Below, in pieces: positions 1 to 5,357 of a DNA stretch of 6,743 nt (position 1 is the first letter of the stretch; each line of letters starts with the position of its first letter). Made by a program: the position numbers and the translations under genes. The stretch is from an uncultured Opitutia bacterium (lineage in GTDB: Bacteria; Verrucomicrobiota; Verrucomicrobiia; Opitutales; UBA953), in NCBI GenBank assembly GCA_903910245.1, contig CAIVYX010000036.1, positions 1-6,743 on the forward strand, written 5' to 3'. The notes beneath the pieces are model-generated. The model searched no databases. It saw nothing but the letters and a program-made list of their open reading frames with translations, and had not been told where the DNA came from.

Positions 1-951
1 GGGTTTCGCACGCTCCGAGAGTAGGTAGGCGCGAATGCGCTCCTGATAGCCGCGATAGGCGGCGTCATCGATTGTGCGCAGGAAAGCGTCAAGTTCGGCC
101 GGCGTCGCATAGGCGCGACCATCGATGAAGCAATCCGTCGGGACCAGCTCGGCGATCTCCTGCGGGCCGACGTAGACGGGCACGCAACCAGCACGGAAGC
201 AGTCGAAGAGTTTTTCGGTCACGTAGCCGGACAGGTCTCGGCTGTTCTCATGCGCGAGGCAGAAGCGGGCGCGCGTGAGCAGTTCGATCTTATCGTCGAC
301 CGGCCCGCGCCACGTGGTGTAAGGGGACTTCGCGGGAAGGAAGCGGCTGAGGATTTTGCGTAGCTGATTGCGGACGCGGCCCCAGCGGCCGGGCAAGGCG
401 GCGGGGCGATCCCAGCCACGTCCGTAGAGGTGGAAGTCGGTCGGTGCCTGACGCTCATACCAATCGAGGATGCGGACGCGGGCCTGATATTGGTCGCGCG
501 GGTCGACGACCGTCAGCGCCTTGTTGGAGGCAACCAGCACGCAGAAGAGCGGGCGCTTCTCGGGTCCGTTCCAAGGTCCGACCTCGAAGCGGTTTGGGTA
601 AAGAAGGCTCACTGCGCGCGGGTCGTCGAGTAACTCGCCATCCCAGGCAAACCACTTTGCATAACGGGTCAGCGCCGAGCGGTCGCGGTTGAGCGGACGA
701 ATCAGCGGGTTCTCGTAAAGGTAGACGTAGGCCCGGGCGGACGGATCCTGACGGCGGCAATTGATGTGAAGCTCGAACTCAACCGGGCGACCGGCGTTCA
801 CGTCCGGTGTGTTGAGCTCGATGCCTGCCGCGAGGAAGCGTTCACGTAGTTTGATGTAGGGCAGATAGAATTCCCCGTTGTTCTCCCCGGCTCCCGGCGT
901 GAACAGGGAGTTGTCCGCGTAATCGCGGTAGAGGACAGAGGCATACTTCAT
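1..951 (-). CDS. Glycosyltransferase family 10 (fucosyltransferase-like), 3' end beyond window
   Basis: Probably transfers fucose (or a related sugar) from a GDP-sugar to a growing surface glycan, on the cytoplasmic face of the membrane. The 317 residues seen begin MKYASVLYRDY; no stop is reached before the left edge. The GT10 C-terminal signature is clear: a WRGPVDDKIELL stretch at 214-225, HENS at 234-237, GYVTEKLFD at 242-250 with the TEK typical of the nucleotide-sugar site, then CVPVYVG at 256-262 and CFID at 274-277. A basic stretch at about 189-204 precedes the motif region. The ATG overlaps the stop of the upstream GT4 gene in an ATGA, so the two are probably translationally coupled. 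Visible length already approaches that of short bacterial GT10 enzymes, so little may be missing. Family assignment is firm; the donor being GDP-fucose is inferred from the family, and no GDP-fucose synthesis genes are in the window. Confidence 0.9.
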   Translation of the reverse strand, partial: MKYASVLYRDYADNSLFTPGAGENNGEFYLPYIKLRERFLAAGIELNTPDVNAGRPVEFELHINCRRQDPSARAYVYLYENPLIRPLNRDRSALTRYAKWFAWDGELLDDPRAVSLLYPNRFEVGPWNGPEKRPLFCVLVASNKALTVVDPRDQYQARVRILDWYERQAPTDFHLYGRGWDRPAALPGRWGRVRNQLRKILSRFLPAKSPYTTWRGPVDDKIELLTRARFCLAHENSRDLSGYVTEKLFDCFRAGCVPVYVGPQEIAELVPTDCFIDGRAYATPAELDAFLRTIDDAAYRGYQERIRAYLLSERAKP

Positions 952-2213
952 CGGCGCAGGACGGCTTGGACCTGCTCCGCAAAGTATCGGGCCGAGAAGA
1001 TTCGCCCAGCGGAATCGGCGGCGGCCTGCTGGCGGACGGCGAGTTCATCCGCGGGCATCTCGGCGTAGGCGCGAATCGCTGCGGCGAGGGCGGCGACATC
1101 ACCGACCGGCTCGACGAGCGTGCCGTTGCGGCCTTGGTCGACGAGGTCGGGCGCGATACCGATCGGATACGCGATGAGGGGACGCCCGCAGGCCATCGCC
1201 TCGCCAGCCATCATCGGTCCGGTCTCGTTGGTCGAGGGGCTCACGAAGAAGTCGGCCGCCTGGTAGGCTCGGGCCAGGGCGGCGTCGCCACGCTGCGGTC
1301 CGAGTTCGGTGAAGGTGATATGGCGGAAGCCGCCTGGAAGGAAGCCACGGTCACCGATCACGGCGACATGCAAGGCTACGCCTTGGGCGTCGAGCTGCTT
1401 CAGCGCTTCGAGGAAGAGGCCGAAGCCTTTATAGACAAGCCCCGGGTCGAGCGCCCGGACGAGCACGATACGCCCTTCGGCGGGCAGGCCGAGTTCGCGG
1501 CGAACGGCAAGCTGATCGGCGGCGGGCTTCAGCACCGCGAGGTCGAGCGGGATCGGGAAGGTGCGGAGTTCGAGTCCGCCCAAGGTGAAGCTCTCCTTCG
1601 CCTGCCGGGCGGACCAGCCGCTCGGGGCGAGCACGACGGCCACCAACTCTTTCCAGATTCGGGCACGTCGCGCGGCCTGAACCGAGGACACATCCTGCGG
1701 ATCGGCGGACGCGAGCAGTGGGCAGGCGCCGCAGCCGGTCTGATACTTAAGGCAGCCGAGGTTGGAATGGCAACCGCCCGTGGCGTGCGCCATGTCGACC
1801 TGCCATAAGGCCACCCGGGCGCCGAGGGCCTGGGCAATATCGCGGACGGTCTCGGGGTGGACGAAGCCGCCGGACCAATGGACGAGGACTAGGTCCCACT
1901 TCGCCGAATGCGTACGCGCGTGGCGGATAATCGGCCCAGCCGGGAAGTTCGCTTCCGCGTCAAAATCATAGACCCCGACCGGCTTGACCCCGAAGCGCTT
2001 CACCTTGGCGATGGCCCGGCCCAGTCCCCAGACCAGCTTCTGCCACGGGCTGAGTAGGCCCTTCGCGGCCACCATCGGCACGTCCCGGCGTTTCTGCTTC
2101 AGGACATAGGCGACGGATTCGACTCCCTGGCCCAGCAGGGCCTGATGGATCCGGACGAAGCCGTCGGCCGCGCCGCCGCCGGTATCCATCTTGGATAGGT
2201 GCAGAATCTTCAT
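948..2213 (-). CDS. Glycosyltransferase family 4 (GT-B fold)
   Basis: A predicted retaining GT4 glycosyltransferase of 421 residues, probably adding one sugar to a lipid-linked repeat unit in the cytoplasm. The N-terminal Rossmann half opens MKILHLSKMDTGGGAA with the Gly-rich loop at 11-14. Residues 145-165 carry the TGGCH...C...C..CP cluster (Cys148, 154, 161, 164) seen in a GT4 subgroup. The C-terminal half has Lys262 in VYKGF, a likely donor-phosphate contact, and an E-x7-E pair (Glu330/Glu338) followed by AMACGRPLIAYPIG. The start at 2213 is chosen because it is an ATG and gives the canonical beta-1 strand; an in-frame TTG at 2303 adds 30 residues unlike the family and crosses the divergent spacer. 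No Shine-Dalgarno is visible (CCAAGG directly abuts the ATG). The stop overlaps the start of the GT10 gene by 4 nt. The exact sugar is unknown. Confidence 0.93.
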   Translation of the reverse strand: MKILHLSKMDTGGGAADGFVRIHQALLGQGVESVAYVLKQKRRDVPMVAAKGLLSPWQKLVWGLGRAIAKVKRFGVKPVGVYDFDAEANFPAGPIIRHARTHSAKWDLVLVHWSGGFVHPETVRDIAQALGARVALWQVDMAHATGGCHSNLGCLKYQTGCGACPLLASADPQDVSSVQAARRARIWKELVAVVLAPSGWSARQAKESFTLGGLELRTFPIPLDLAVLKPAADQLAVRRELGLPAEGRIVLVRALDPGLVYKGFGLFLEALKQLDAQGVALHVAVIGDRGFLPGGFRHITFTELGPQRGDAALARAYQAADFFVSPSTNETGPMMAGEAMACGRPLIAYPIGIAPDLVDQGRNGTLVEPVGDVAALAAAIRAYAEMPADELAVRQQAAADSAGRIFSARYFAEQVQAVLRR

Positions 2214-2311
2214 CCTTGGCCGCAGGGATAACGCACCCCCGGTATACTGACGAACCAAAAGCACCGCGCTCCTATCTGATTGAAAGAAATCCTGGGCCGA
2301 CAAGCATCCCG
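2214..2311. promoter_or_regulatory. Divergent intergenic spacer, candidate -10 at 2243-2248
   Basis: This 98-bp gap separates the minus-strand GT4 start from the plus-strand GT25 start, so promoters for both directions should lie here. On the plus strand TATACT (2243-2248) matches five of six positions of a sigma-70 -10 box, which would give a leader of about 57 nt before the GT25 ATG at 2312. No good -35 hexamer lies 16-19 bp upstream. TTGGCC at 2216-2221 is too far away, with 21 bp between. The box sits in the palindrome GTATAC, so the minus strand offers only TATACC, also without a -35. Evidence is motif-only and weak. Confidence 0.25.
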
Positions 2312-3061
2312 ATGACGATGGTCCCGCTCATCTATGTGATCAACCTCGACCGCGATACCGAGCGGATGGCCTCGATCCGCGCCAACCTCGACCGGATGGG
2401 ACTGAAGTTCGAGCGCCTGTCCGCCATCATGGGGAAGGGTGTCCCCGACTGGGAGAAGCTCGTCGACCTGCCCACATACGCTTGGCGCAATCGCCTAGAC
2501 ATGCCACGCGCCGGCGAAGTCGGCTGCACCCTCAGCCACCTCAAGGCCATGGAGGAGTTTCTCCGGACGGACGCGCCGTGGTGCGTCATCCTCGAGGACG
2601 ACGCCGAGGTTCTACCAGCCTGCGCCGACGTCCTCCGCTCGCTATCCGAAAAAGATGACTGGGACCTCGTCAAGCTCTTCAACAATCACTCGGGGATGCC
2701 CGTCAAGAAGCGCGAGCTCGCCGGCGGACACCATCTCGTCTTGCACCTGACCCGCACGACCTCTTCCGCCGCCTACGTCGTGAACCGCCGCACCGCCGAG
2801 ACTTTGCTGAAATCCATGCGCCCGATCACGGAACAGGTCGACCACGCCCTGGATCGTCCGTGGGAGACCGGTCTGCGCATCCGTGGGATCCGCCCGATGC
2901 CCGTCGTCCTCGCCCCTGTCGCGCACACCACGAGCACCATCGGCTATCAGGATAAGCAGCAGCGCCGCACGCTCGGCAAGTCACTCAAACTCTTCCTCTC
3001 CCGCGCCAAGAAAGAGATCTGCCGCTTCGGGTATGGGTTGTGGGATGCGGTGAGGGGCTGA
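2312..3061 (+). CDS. Glycosyltransferase family 25 (LPS-type, LgtB/Lex1-like)
   Basis: A 249-residue GT25 enzyme, the family that adds galactose or similar sugars to lipooligosaccharide and related glycans. Visible family marks are PLIYVINLDRDTERM at 5-19, the GEVGCTLSHLKAM block at 68-80, the acidic LEDDAEV motif at 94-100 (metal and nucleotide binding), DWDLVKLF at 116-123, AYVVNRRTAETLL at 154-166 and VDHALDR at 176-182. The tail from about 219 is basic (Lys/Arg-rich), which may aid membrane association. The ATG at 2312 is preferred, with a second ATG two codons on at 2318. A TTG at 2216 would add 32 residues with no family resemblance and would begin next to the GT4 start codon. It is the only plus-strand gene here, divergent from the GT4 gene and convergent with the aminotransferase gene. 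Linkage and donor cannot be read from sequence. Confidence 0.92.
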   Translation: MTMVPLIYVINLDRDTERMASIRANLDRMGLKFERLSAIMGKGVPDWEKLVDLPTYAWRNRLDMPRAGEVGCTLSHLKAMEEFLRTDAPWCVILEDDAEVLPACADVLRSLSEKDDWDLVKLFNNHSGMPVKKRELAGGHHLVLHLTRTTSSAAYVVNRRTAETLLKSMRPITEQVDHALDRPWETGLRIRGIRPMPVVLAPVAHTTSTIGYQDKQQRRTLGKSLKLFLSRAKKEICRFGYGLWDAVRG

Positions 3062-3066
3062 CTGAA

Positions 3067-3146
3067 GAGGCCCGGAGGCCCAGAGGCTCGGTTGATCAGA
3101 ACGAGGCAACGTGAGATGACCCGTTGATCAGTTGGCAAGTTGACAA
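3067..3146 (+). repeat. Tandem array of degenerate octamers, left copy
   Basis: Beginning 5 bp after the GT25 stop, the plus strand reads in exact 8-bp steps: GAGGCCCG, GAGGCCCA, GAGGCTCG, GTTGATCA (3067-3098). After a less regular stretch that includes GAGGCAAC (3103-3110), it resumes with GTTGATCA, GTTGGCAA, GTTGACAA (3123-3146). The shared pattern is roughly G-W-K-G-N-Y/M-C/A-R. Several units carry a 4-bp palindrome (GATC or GGCC), so neighbouring units can pair with each other. Segments 3075-3091 and 3123-3136 have perfect inverted partners in the right array. The period and the units are read directly from the sequence; any role is unknown. Confidence 0.8.
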
Positions 3147-3154
3147 GGAATGCG

Positions 3155-3164
3155 ATGGGTAGGG
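3155..3164 (+). repeat. Direct repeat ATGGGTAGGG, copy 1, with small hairpin
   Basis: ATGGGTAGGG occurs here and again at 3222-3231, 67 bp further on, inside the core between the octamer arrays. This copy runs into a short stem-loop, GGTCG (3163-3167) with CGACC (3179-3183), whose 11-nt loop includes CGCGTC. The second copy also runs into a hairpin whose far arm includes CGCGTC. The two copies therefore look like diverged versions of one element, though only the 10-bp block is identical. Confidence 0.55.
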
Positions 3165-3221
3165 TCGGGACCGCGTCACGACCTAGCTGCATCGATGTGT
3201 TCCCAGCCGCTAACACCTTAA

Positions 3222-3255
3222 ATGGGTAGGGACGTGATCACCATCGCGTCCTCCC
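3222..3255 (+). repeat. Direct repeat ATGGGTAGGG, copy 2, with 9-bp hairpin
   Basis: The repeat (3222-3231) leads into a stem of GGACGTGAT (3230-3238) and ATCGCGTCC (3243-3251) with a CACC loop. The single non-Watson-Crick position is a U-G wobble in plus-strand RNA but a C-A mismatch in minus-strand RNA, so the fold favours the GT25-side transcript. GGG at 3224-3226 can extend the stem with CCC at 3253-3255 across a 2-nt TA bulge. No T-run follows, so it is not called an intrinsic terminator. Confidence 0.5.
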
Positions 3256-3299
3256 CGAGAGAACATGCCACTAGGACAGCACGTGGTGGCGCCCCTGCC

Positions 3300-3388
3300 T
3301 TAACCTCCGAGCCTCTGGGCCTCTGGTCAACTAAGCCTCTCGTTGGCGTGAACATCCGGCCCTCTGGCCAACTGATCAACCGATCAAC
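3300..3388 (-). repeat. Tandem array of degenerate octamers, right copy (inverted)
   Basis: Starting 12 bp beyond the aminotransferase stop codon and read on the minus strand, the units are GTTGATCG, GTTGATCA, GTTGGCCA, GAGGGCCG, GATGTTCA (3388 down to 3349). A 9-bp interruption (3340-3348) follows, then GAGGCTTA, GTTGACCA, GAGGCCCA, GAGGCTCG, GAGGTTAA (3339 down to 3300). This is the same unit family as the left array, in opposite orientation. Perfect inverted matches are 3307-3323 with 3075-3091 (17 bp) and 3367-3380 with 3123-3136 (14 bp). On this strand UUGGCC-AGAG-GGCCGG (3372-3357) and UGATC-GGUU-GAUCA (3386-3373) can form local hairpins. Confidence 0.8.
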
Positions 3389-3400
3389 TCCTCCCTCTCC

Positions 3401-4504
3401 CTACGCATTCACCACCGAAATCACAGTCGCCACCTGCTCGTCGGTCATCACCGGGCTGACCGGTAGGGAGACAACTTCGCGGTGCAGGGCTTCGGTGAGC
3501 GGTAACTTCAGGTGGCCGAGCGACTGCGCGTAGGCCTGCTGATGGTGCGGGGCGATCGGGTAATGGATAGCCGTGTGCACGCCGTGGTCGAGCAGACGCT
3601 GCTGGAAGACGGTGCGATCAGGGACGCGGACGACGAAGAGGTGCCAGACGTGCGAATCCTCGCCGGCGCGGACGGACGGCAGGCGCACGGCCGGGTTCTT
3701 GATCTCGCGACGGTAACGCGCAGCGATCTCGCGGCGTCGGGCGTTATCGGCGTCGATGTACTTCAGCTTAACGCGTAGTAAGGCCGCCTGCAGTTCATCG
3801 AGACGGTCGTTGGGGCCTTGGACGAAGTTCTTGTACTTCTCGTGCGAGCCGTAGTTGCGGAGCGCGCGGACCATGTCGGCCAGCTTCGCATCCTTACAAG
3901 TGAGCGCGCCAGCATCGCCGAGGGCGCCGAGGTTCTTGCCGGGGTAGAAGCTGAACGCCGCGGCGTCGCCCCAGGCGCCAGCCTTTATTCCGCCGCTGTG
4001 AGCGCCGTGGGCCTGAGCGGCGTCCTCGAGCAGGAGTAAGCCGCGCTCGCGGCAGAGTTCAGCAATCGCCGGCATATCGGCCAGCTGGCCGTAGAGATGG
4101 ACCGCCAGGACCGCCTTAACGTCGGGCGTGAGCGCGGCGGCTAGCTTAGCCGCACCAAGGTTGCAGGTGTCCTCTTCAGGCTCGACGAGCACCGGACGGA
4201 GCCGGTTCTCCGTGATCGCGAGGATTGAGGCGATATAGGTGTTGGCCGGCACCGCGACGGCGTCGCCGTCCTTGAGCAGGCCGAGCTCCTTCCATCCGCG
4301 CAGGGCGAGGATGAGCGCCGACAGCCCGTCGGACGTGCCAACACAATGAGGCGAGCCGACCCAAGCGGTGAACTCGCCTTCGAAGGCCTTCACCTCGTCG
4401 CCGAGGATGTACCAGCCCGAGTCAATGACGCGGGCCGCAGCGGCCTTCAGTTCGGCAGCATGCCGGGCGTTGATCGCCTTAAGATCGAGGAAAGGGACGT
4501 TCAT
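3401..4504 (-). CDS. fdtB: PLP sugar aminotransferase, DegT/DnrJ/EryC1/StrS family (FdtB/QdtB-like)
   Basis: Predicted to transfer an amino group, usually from glutamate, to C-3 of a dTDP-3-keto-6-deoxyhexose, giving the 3-amino sugar that the next enzyme acetylates. The 367 residues are full length for the family. Visible marks are SGWYILG at 29-35, the phosphate cup GTSDGL at 56-61, VEPEEDT at 107-113, EDAAQAHGA at 160-168 with Asp161 and Gln164 expected to contact the pyridine ring, and FYPGKNLGALGDAGA with Lys190 as the Schiff-base lysine. RNYGSHEKY at 216-224 and RLDELQAA at 234-241 are also typical. It is the last gene of the operon, starting 3 bp after the acetyltransferase stop. The symbol rests on context (3,4-ketoisomerase and N-acetyltransferase next to it); qdtB is equally possible. 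No Shine-Dalgarno precedes the ATG. An array of 8-bp repeats begins 12 bp after the stop. Confidence 0.93.
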   Translation of the reverse strand: MNVPFLDLKAINARHAAELKAAAARVIDSGWYILGDEVKAFEGEFTAWVGSPHCVGTSDGLSALILALRGWKELGLLKDGDAVAVPANTYIASILAITENRLRPVLVEPEEDTCNLGAAKLAAALTPDVKAVLAVHLYGQLADMPAIAELCRERGLLLLEDAAQAHGAHSGGIKAGAWGDAAAFSFYPGKNLGALGDAGALTCKDAKLADMVRALRNYGSHEKYKNFVQGPNDRLDELQAALLRVKLKYIDADNARRREIAARYRREIKNPAVRLPSVRAGEDSHVWHLFVVRVPDRTVFQQRLLDHGVHTAIHYPIAPHHQQAYAQSLGHLKLPLTEALHREVVSLPVSPVMTDEQVATVISVVNA

Positions 4505-4507
4505 GAC

Positions 4508-4963
4508 TCAGAGAGAGCGCACGACGCGGGCCGGATTGCCGACGACGAGGGTGCGGGGCGGAACGTCCTTAGTCACGACGGCGCCGGCACCGACCATGGC
4601 ACCTTCTCCGATGGTGAGTCCAGGCAGGATGGTCGCATTGGCGCCGATCGAAGCGCCCTTCTTGACCAAGGTCGGGAGTAGAGTCGCCGAGGCATTACGC
4701 GAGCGTGGCACGCGGTCGTTGGTGAACGTCGCGTTCGGGCCGACGAAGACATCGTCTTCGAGGGTGACGCCGTCCCAGAGCTGGACGCCGCATTTGACCG
4801 TGACGCGGTCGCCCACGACGACCTTGTTCTCGATGAAGCAATGGGAGCAGATATTGCCGTCGCGACCGATGACGGCGCCGGGCAGGATCACCACGTATTG
4901 CCAGACGCGAGTCCCTTCGCCGATCTGCTTCGACTGCACGTCGGAACTAGGATGAATGAACAT
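4508..4963 (-). CDS. fdtC: Left-handed beta-helix sugar N-acetyltransferase (FdtC/QdtC-like)
   Basis: Predicted to acetylate the 3-amino group of a dTDP-3-amino-3,6-dideoxyhexose with acetyl-CoA. The 151 residues begin MFIHPSSDVQ and are almost entirely hexapeptide-repeat coil, from IGEGTRVWQY (14-23) through VIGRDGNICSHCFIEN (31-46), VVVGDRVTVKCGVQLWDGV (48-66) and LEDDVFVGPNATFTND (68-83). SIGANATILPGLTIGEGAMVGAGAVVTKDV (105-134) then ends in GNPARVV (142-148). The WDGVTLEDDVFVGPNATFTND stretch and the PRSR that follows resemble WlbB/QdtC-type enzymes. The start is set at 4963 because residues upstream in this frame (an ATG at 5137 is open) are out-of-frame reading of the ketoisomerase gene with no helix pattern. 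The gene overlaps the 3' end of that gene by 17 nt and ends 3 bp before the aminotransferase start. The acetyl group is inferred from the family; another acyl group is possible. Confidence 0.9.
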   Translation of the reverse strand: MFIHPSSDVQSKQIGEGTRVWQYVVILPGAVIGRDGNICSHCFIENKVVVGDRVTVKCGVQLWDGVTLEDDVFVGPNATFTNDRVPRSRNASATLLPTLVKKGASIGANATILPGLTIGEGAMVGAGAVVTKDVPPRTLVVGNPARVVRSL

Positions 4964-5357
4964 GGCGGATAAATTGTTCGCGGTCGCGGATATAGTCGGC
5001 CTCGTCGTATTCGGCGTCGGCGAAGACCATGAGCACGCAATCGGGGGAGAAGTCATGCATCTCGCGCCAGAGGCCCGGGCCGATGAGGAGGCCCTTGGCG
5101 GAGGAGTCGAGGACGACGCTCTCTTCGCGGCGGCCATCGAACAGGCTCAGGCGCACGGAGCCGGCCACGCAGACGCAAAATTGGCGGAGTTGCTTGTGCG
5201 CATGGAAGCCGCGGCTAACGCCCGGCTTAGTGCTGTGGATCCAGTAGACGCGACGGACGGCGAACGGCAGCGCCCCGCCGAGCTCGGCGACGGACAAGGC
5301 ACCGCGGGCGTCGCCACGCTGCGAGATATCAACGAGCTGGACGAGGGGGACGCTCAT
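4947..5357 (-). CDS. fdtA: dTDP-4-keto-6-deoxyhexose 3,4-ketoisomerase (FdtA/QdtA/WxcM-like cupin)
   Basis: Predicted to move the keto group of dTDP-4-keto-6-deoxyglucose from C-4 to C-3, the branch point into 3-amino-dideoxyhexoses. The 136 residues match this small cupin family end to end: RRVYWI at 35-40 with Tyr38 as the probable acid, RGFHAHKQLRQF at 49-60 with His52 and His54 as the catalytic pair, LIGPGLWREMHDF at 91-103, and AEYDEADYIR at 115-124. The ATG at 5357 overlaps the acyltransferase stop as ATGA and gives the family N-terminus; a GTG at 5459 would add 34 unrelated residues. The positions reported to govern product stereochemistry are mixed, with Arg18 as in FdtA (galacto product) and Arg98 as in QdtA (gluco product), so the fdtA symbol is provisional. 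The 3' end overlaps the acetyltransferase start by 17 nt. Confidence 0.93.
   Translation of the reverse strand: MSVPLVQLVDISQRGDARGALSVAELGGALPFAVRRVYWIHSTKPGVSRGFHAHKQLRQFCVCVAGSVRLSLFDGRREESVVLDSSAKGLLIGPGLWREMHDFSPDCVLMVFADAEYDEADYIRDREQFIRHVHSS

Larger units (their letters stand above)
3062..3400. other. Convergent intergenic region rich in short repeats
   Basis: No coding sequence is supported in these 339 bp between the stop codons of the GT25 and aminotransferase genes. The stretch holds two arrays of 8-bp units (3067-3146 and 3300-3388) in inverse orientation, a direct 10-bp repeat and hairpins in the core between them. No hairpin followed by a T-run on either strand is good enough to call a standard intrinsic terminator, although transcripts of both genes must end somewhere in or beyond this stretch. 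No terminal inverted repeat with flanking target duplication, and no transposase fragment, was found. Confidence 0.8.

Noticed and set aside
966..1808. A 280-codon open frame on the plus strand opposite the GT4 gene
   Set aside because: It is the antisense shadow of a GC-rich coding sequence; the translation is low-complexity (Gly, Arg, Asp, Glu) with no family resemblance, while the minus-strand frame is a clear GT4.
2214..2303. 30-residue N-terminal extension of the GT4 protein from a TTG
   Set aside because: TTG start, no resemblance to GT4 N-termini, and it would cover the divergent spacer; the ATG at 2213 gives the canonical MKILHLS beginning.
2216..2311. 32-residue N-terminal extension of the GT25 protein from a TTG
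   Set aside because: GT25 proteins begin close to the xxVINLDR motif; the extension is unlike the family and lacks a ribosome site.
2947..3216. Minus-strand 89-codon frame across the GT25 3' end and intergenic region
   Set aside because: It spans repeat DNA and antisense coding sequence, with no recognisable domain or start signal.
3224..3255. Intrinsic terminator for the GT25 gene
   Set aside because: The hairpin is good but is followed by CGAGAGAACA rather than a T-run, and lies about 160 bp past the stop; left as a hairpin only.
3067..3388. CRISPR array or cyanobacterial HIP1-type octamer
   Set aside because: Units are contiguous 8-mers without spacers, so not CRISPR; HIP1 (GCGATCGC) is dispersed rather than tandem and its sequence differs.
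3067..3388. Insertion sequence or MITE bounded by terminal inverted repeats
   Set aside because: The inverted matches are internal and in crossed order, no target-site duplication was found at the edges, and no transposase remnant exists.
3222..3533. Plus-strand 103-codon frame through the right octamer array into the aminotransferase gene
   Set aside because: It is made of repeat units and antisense aminotransferase sequence; no plausible protein features.
4964..5137. 58-residue N-terminal extension of the N-acetyltransferase from the ATG at 5137
   Set aside because: The added residues are Ser/Pro/Arg-rich out-of-frame reading of the ketoisomerase gene, and the helix repeats start only after Met at 4963.
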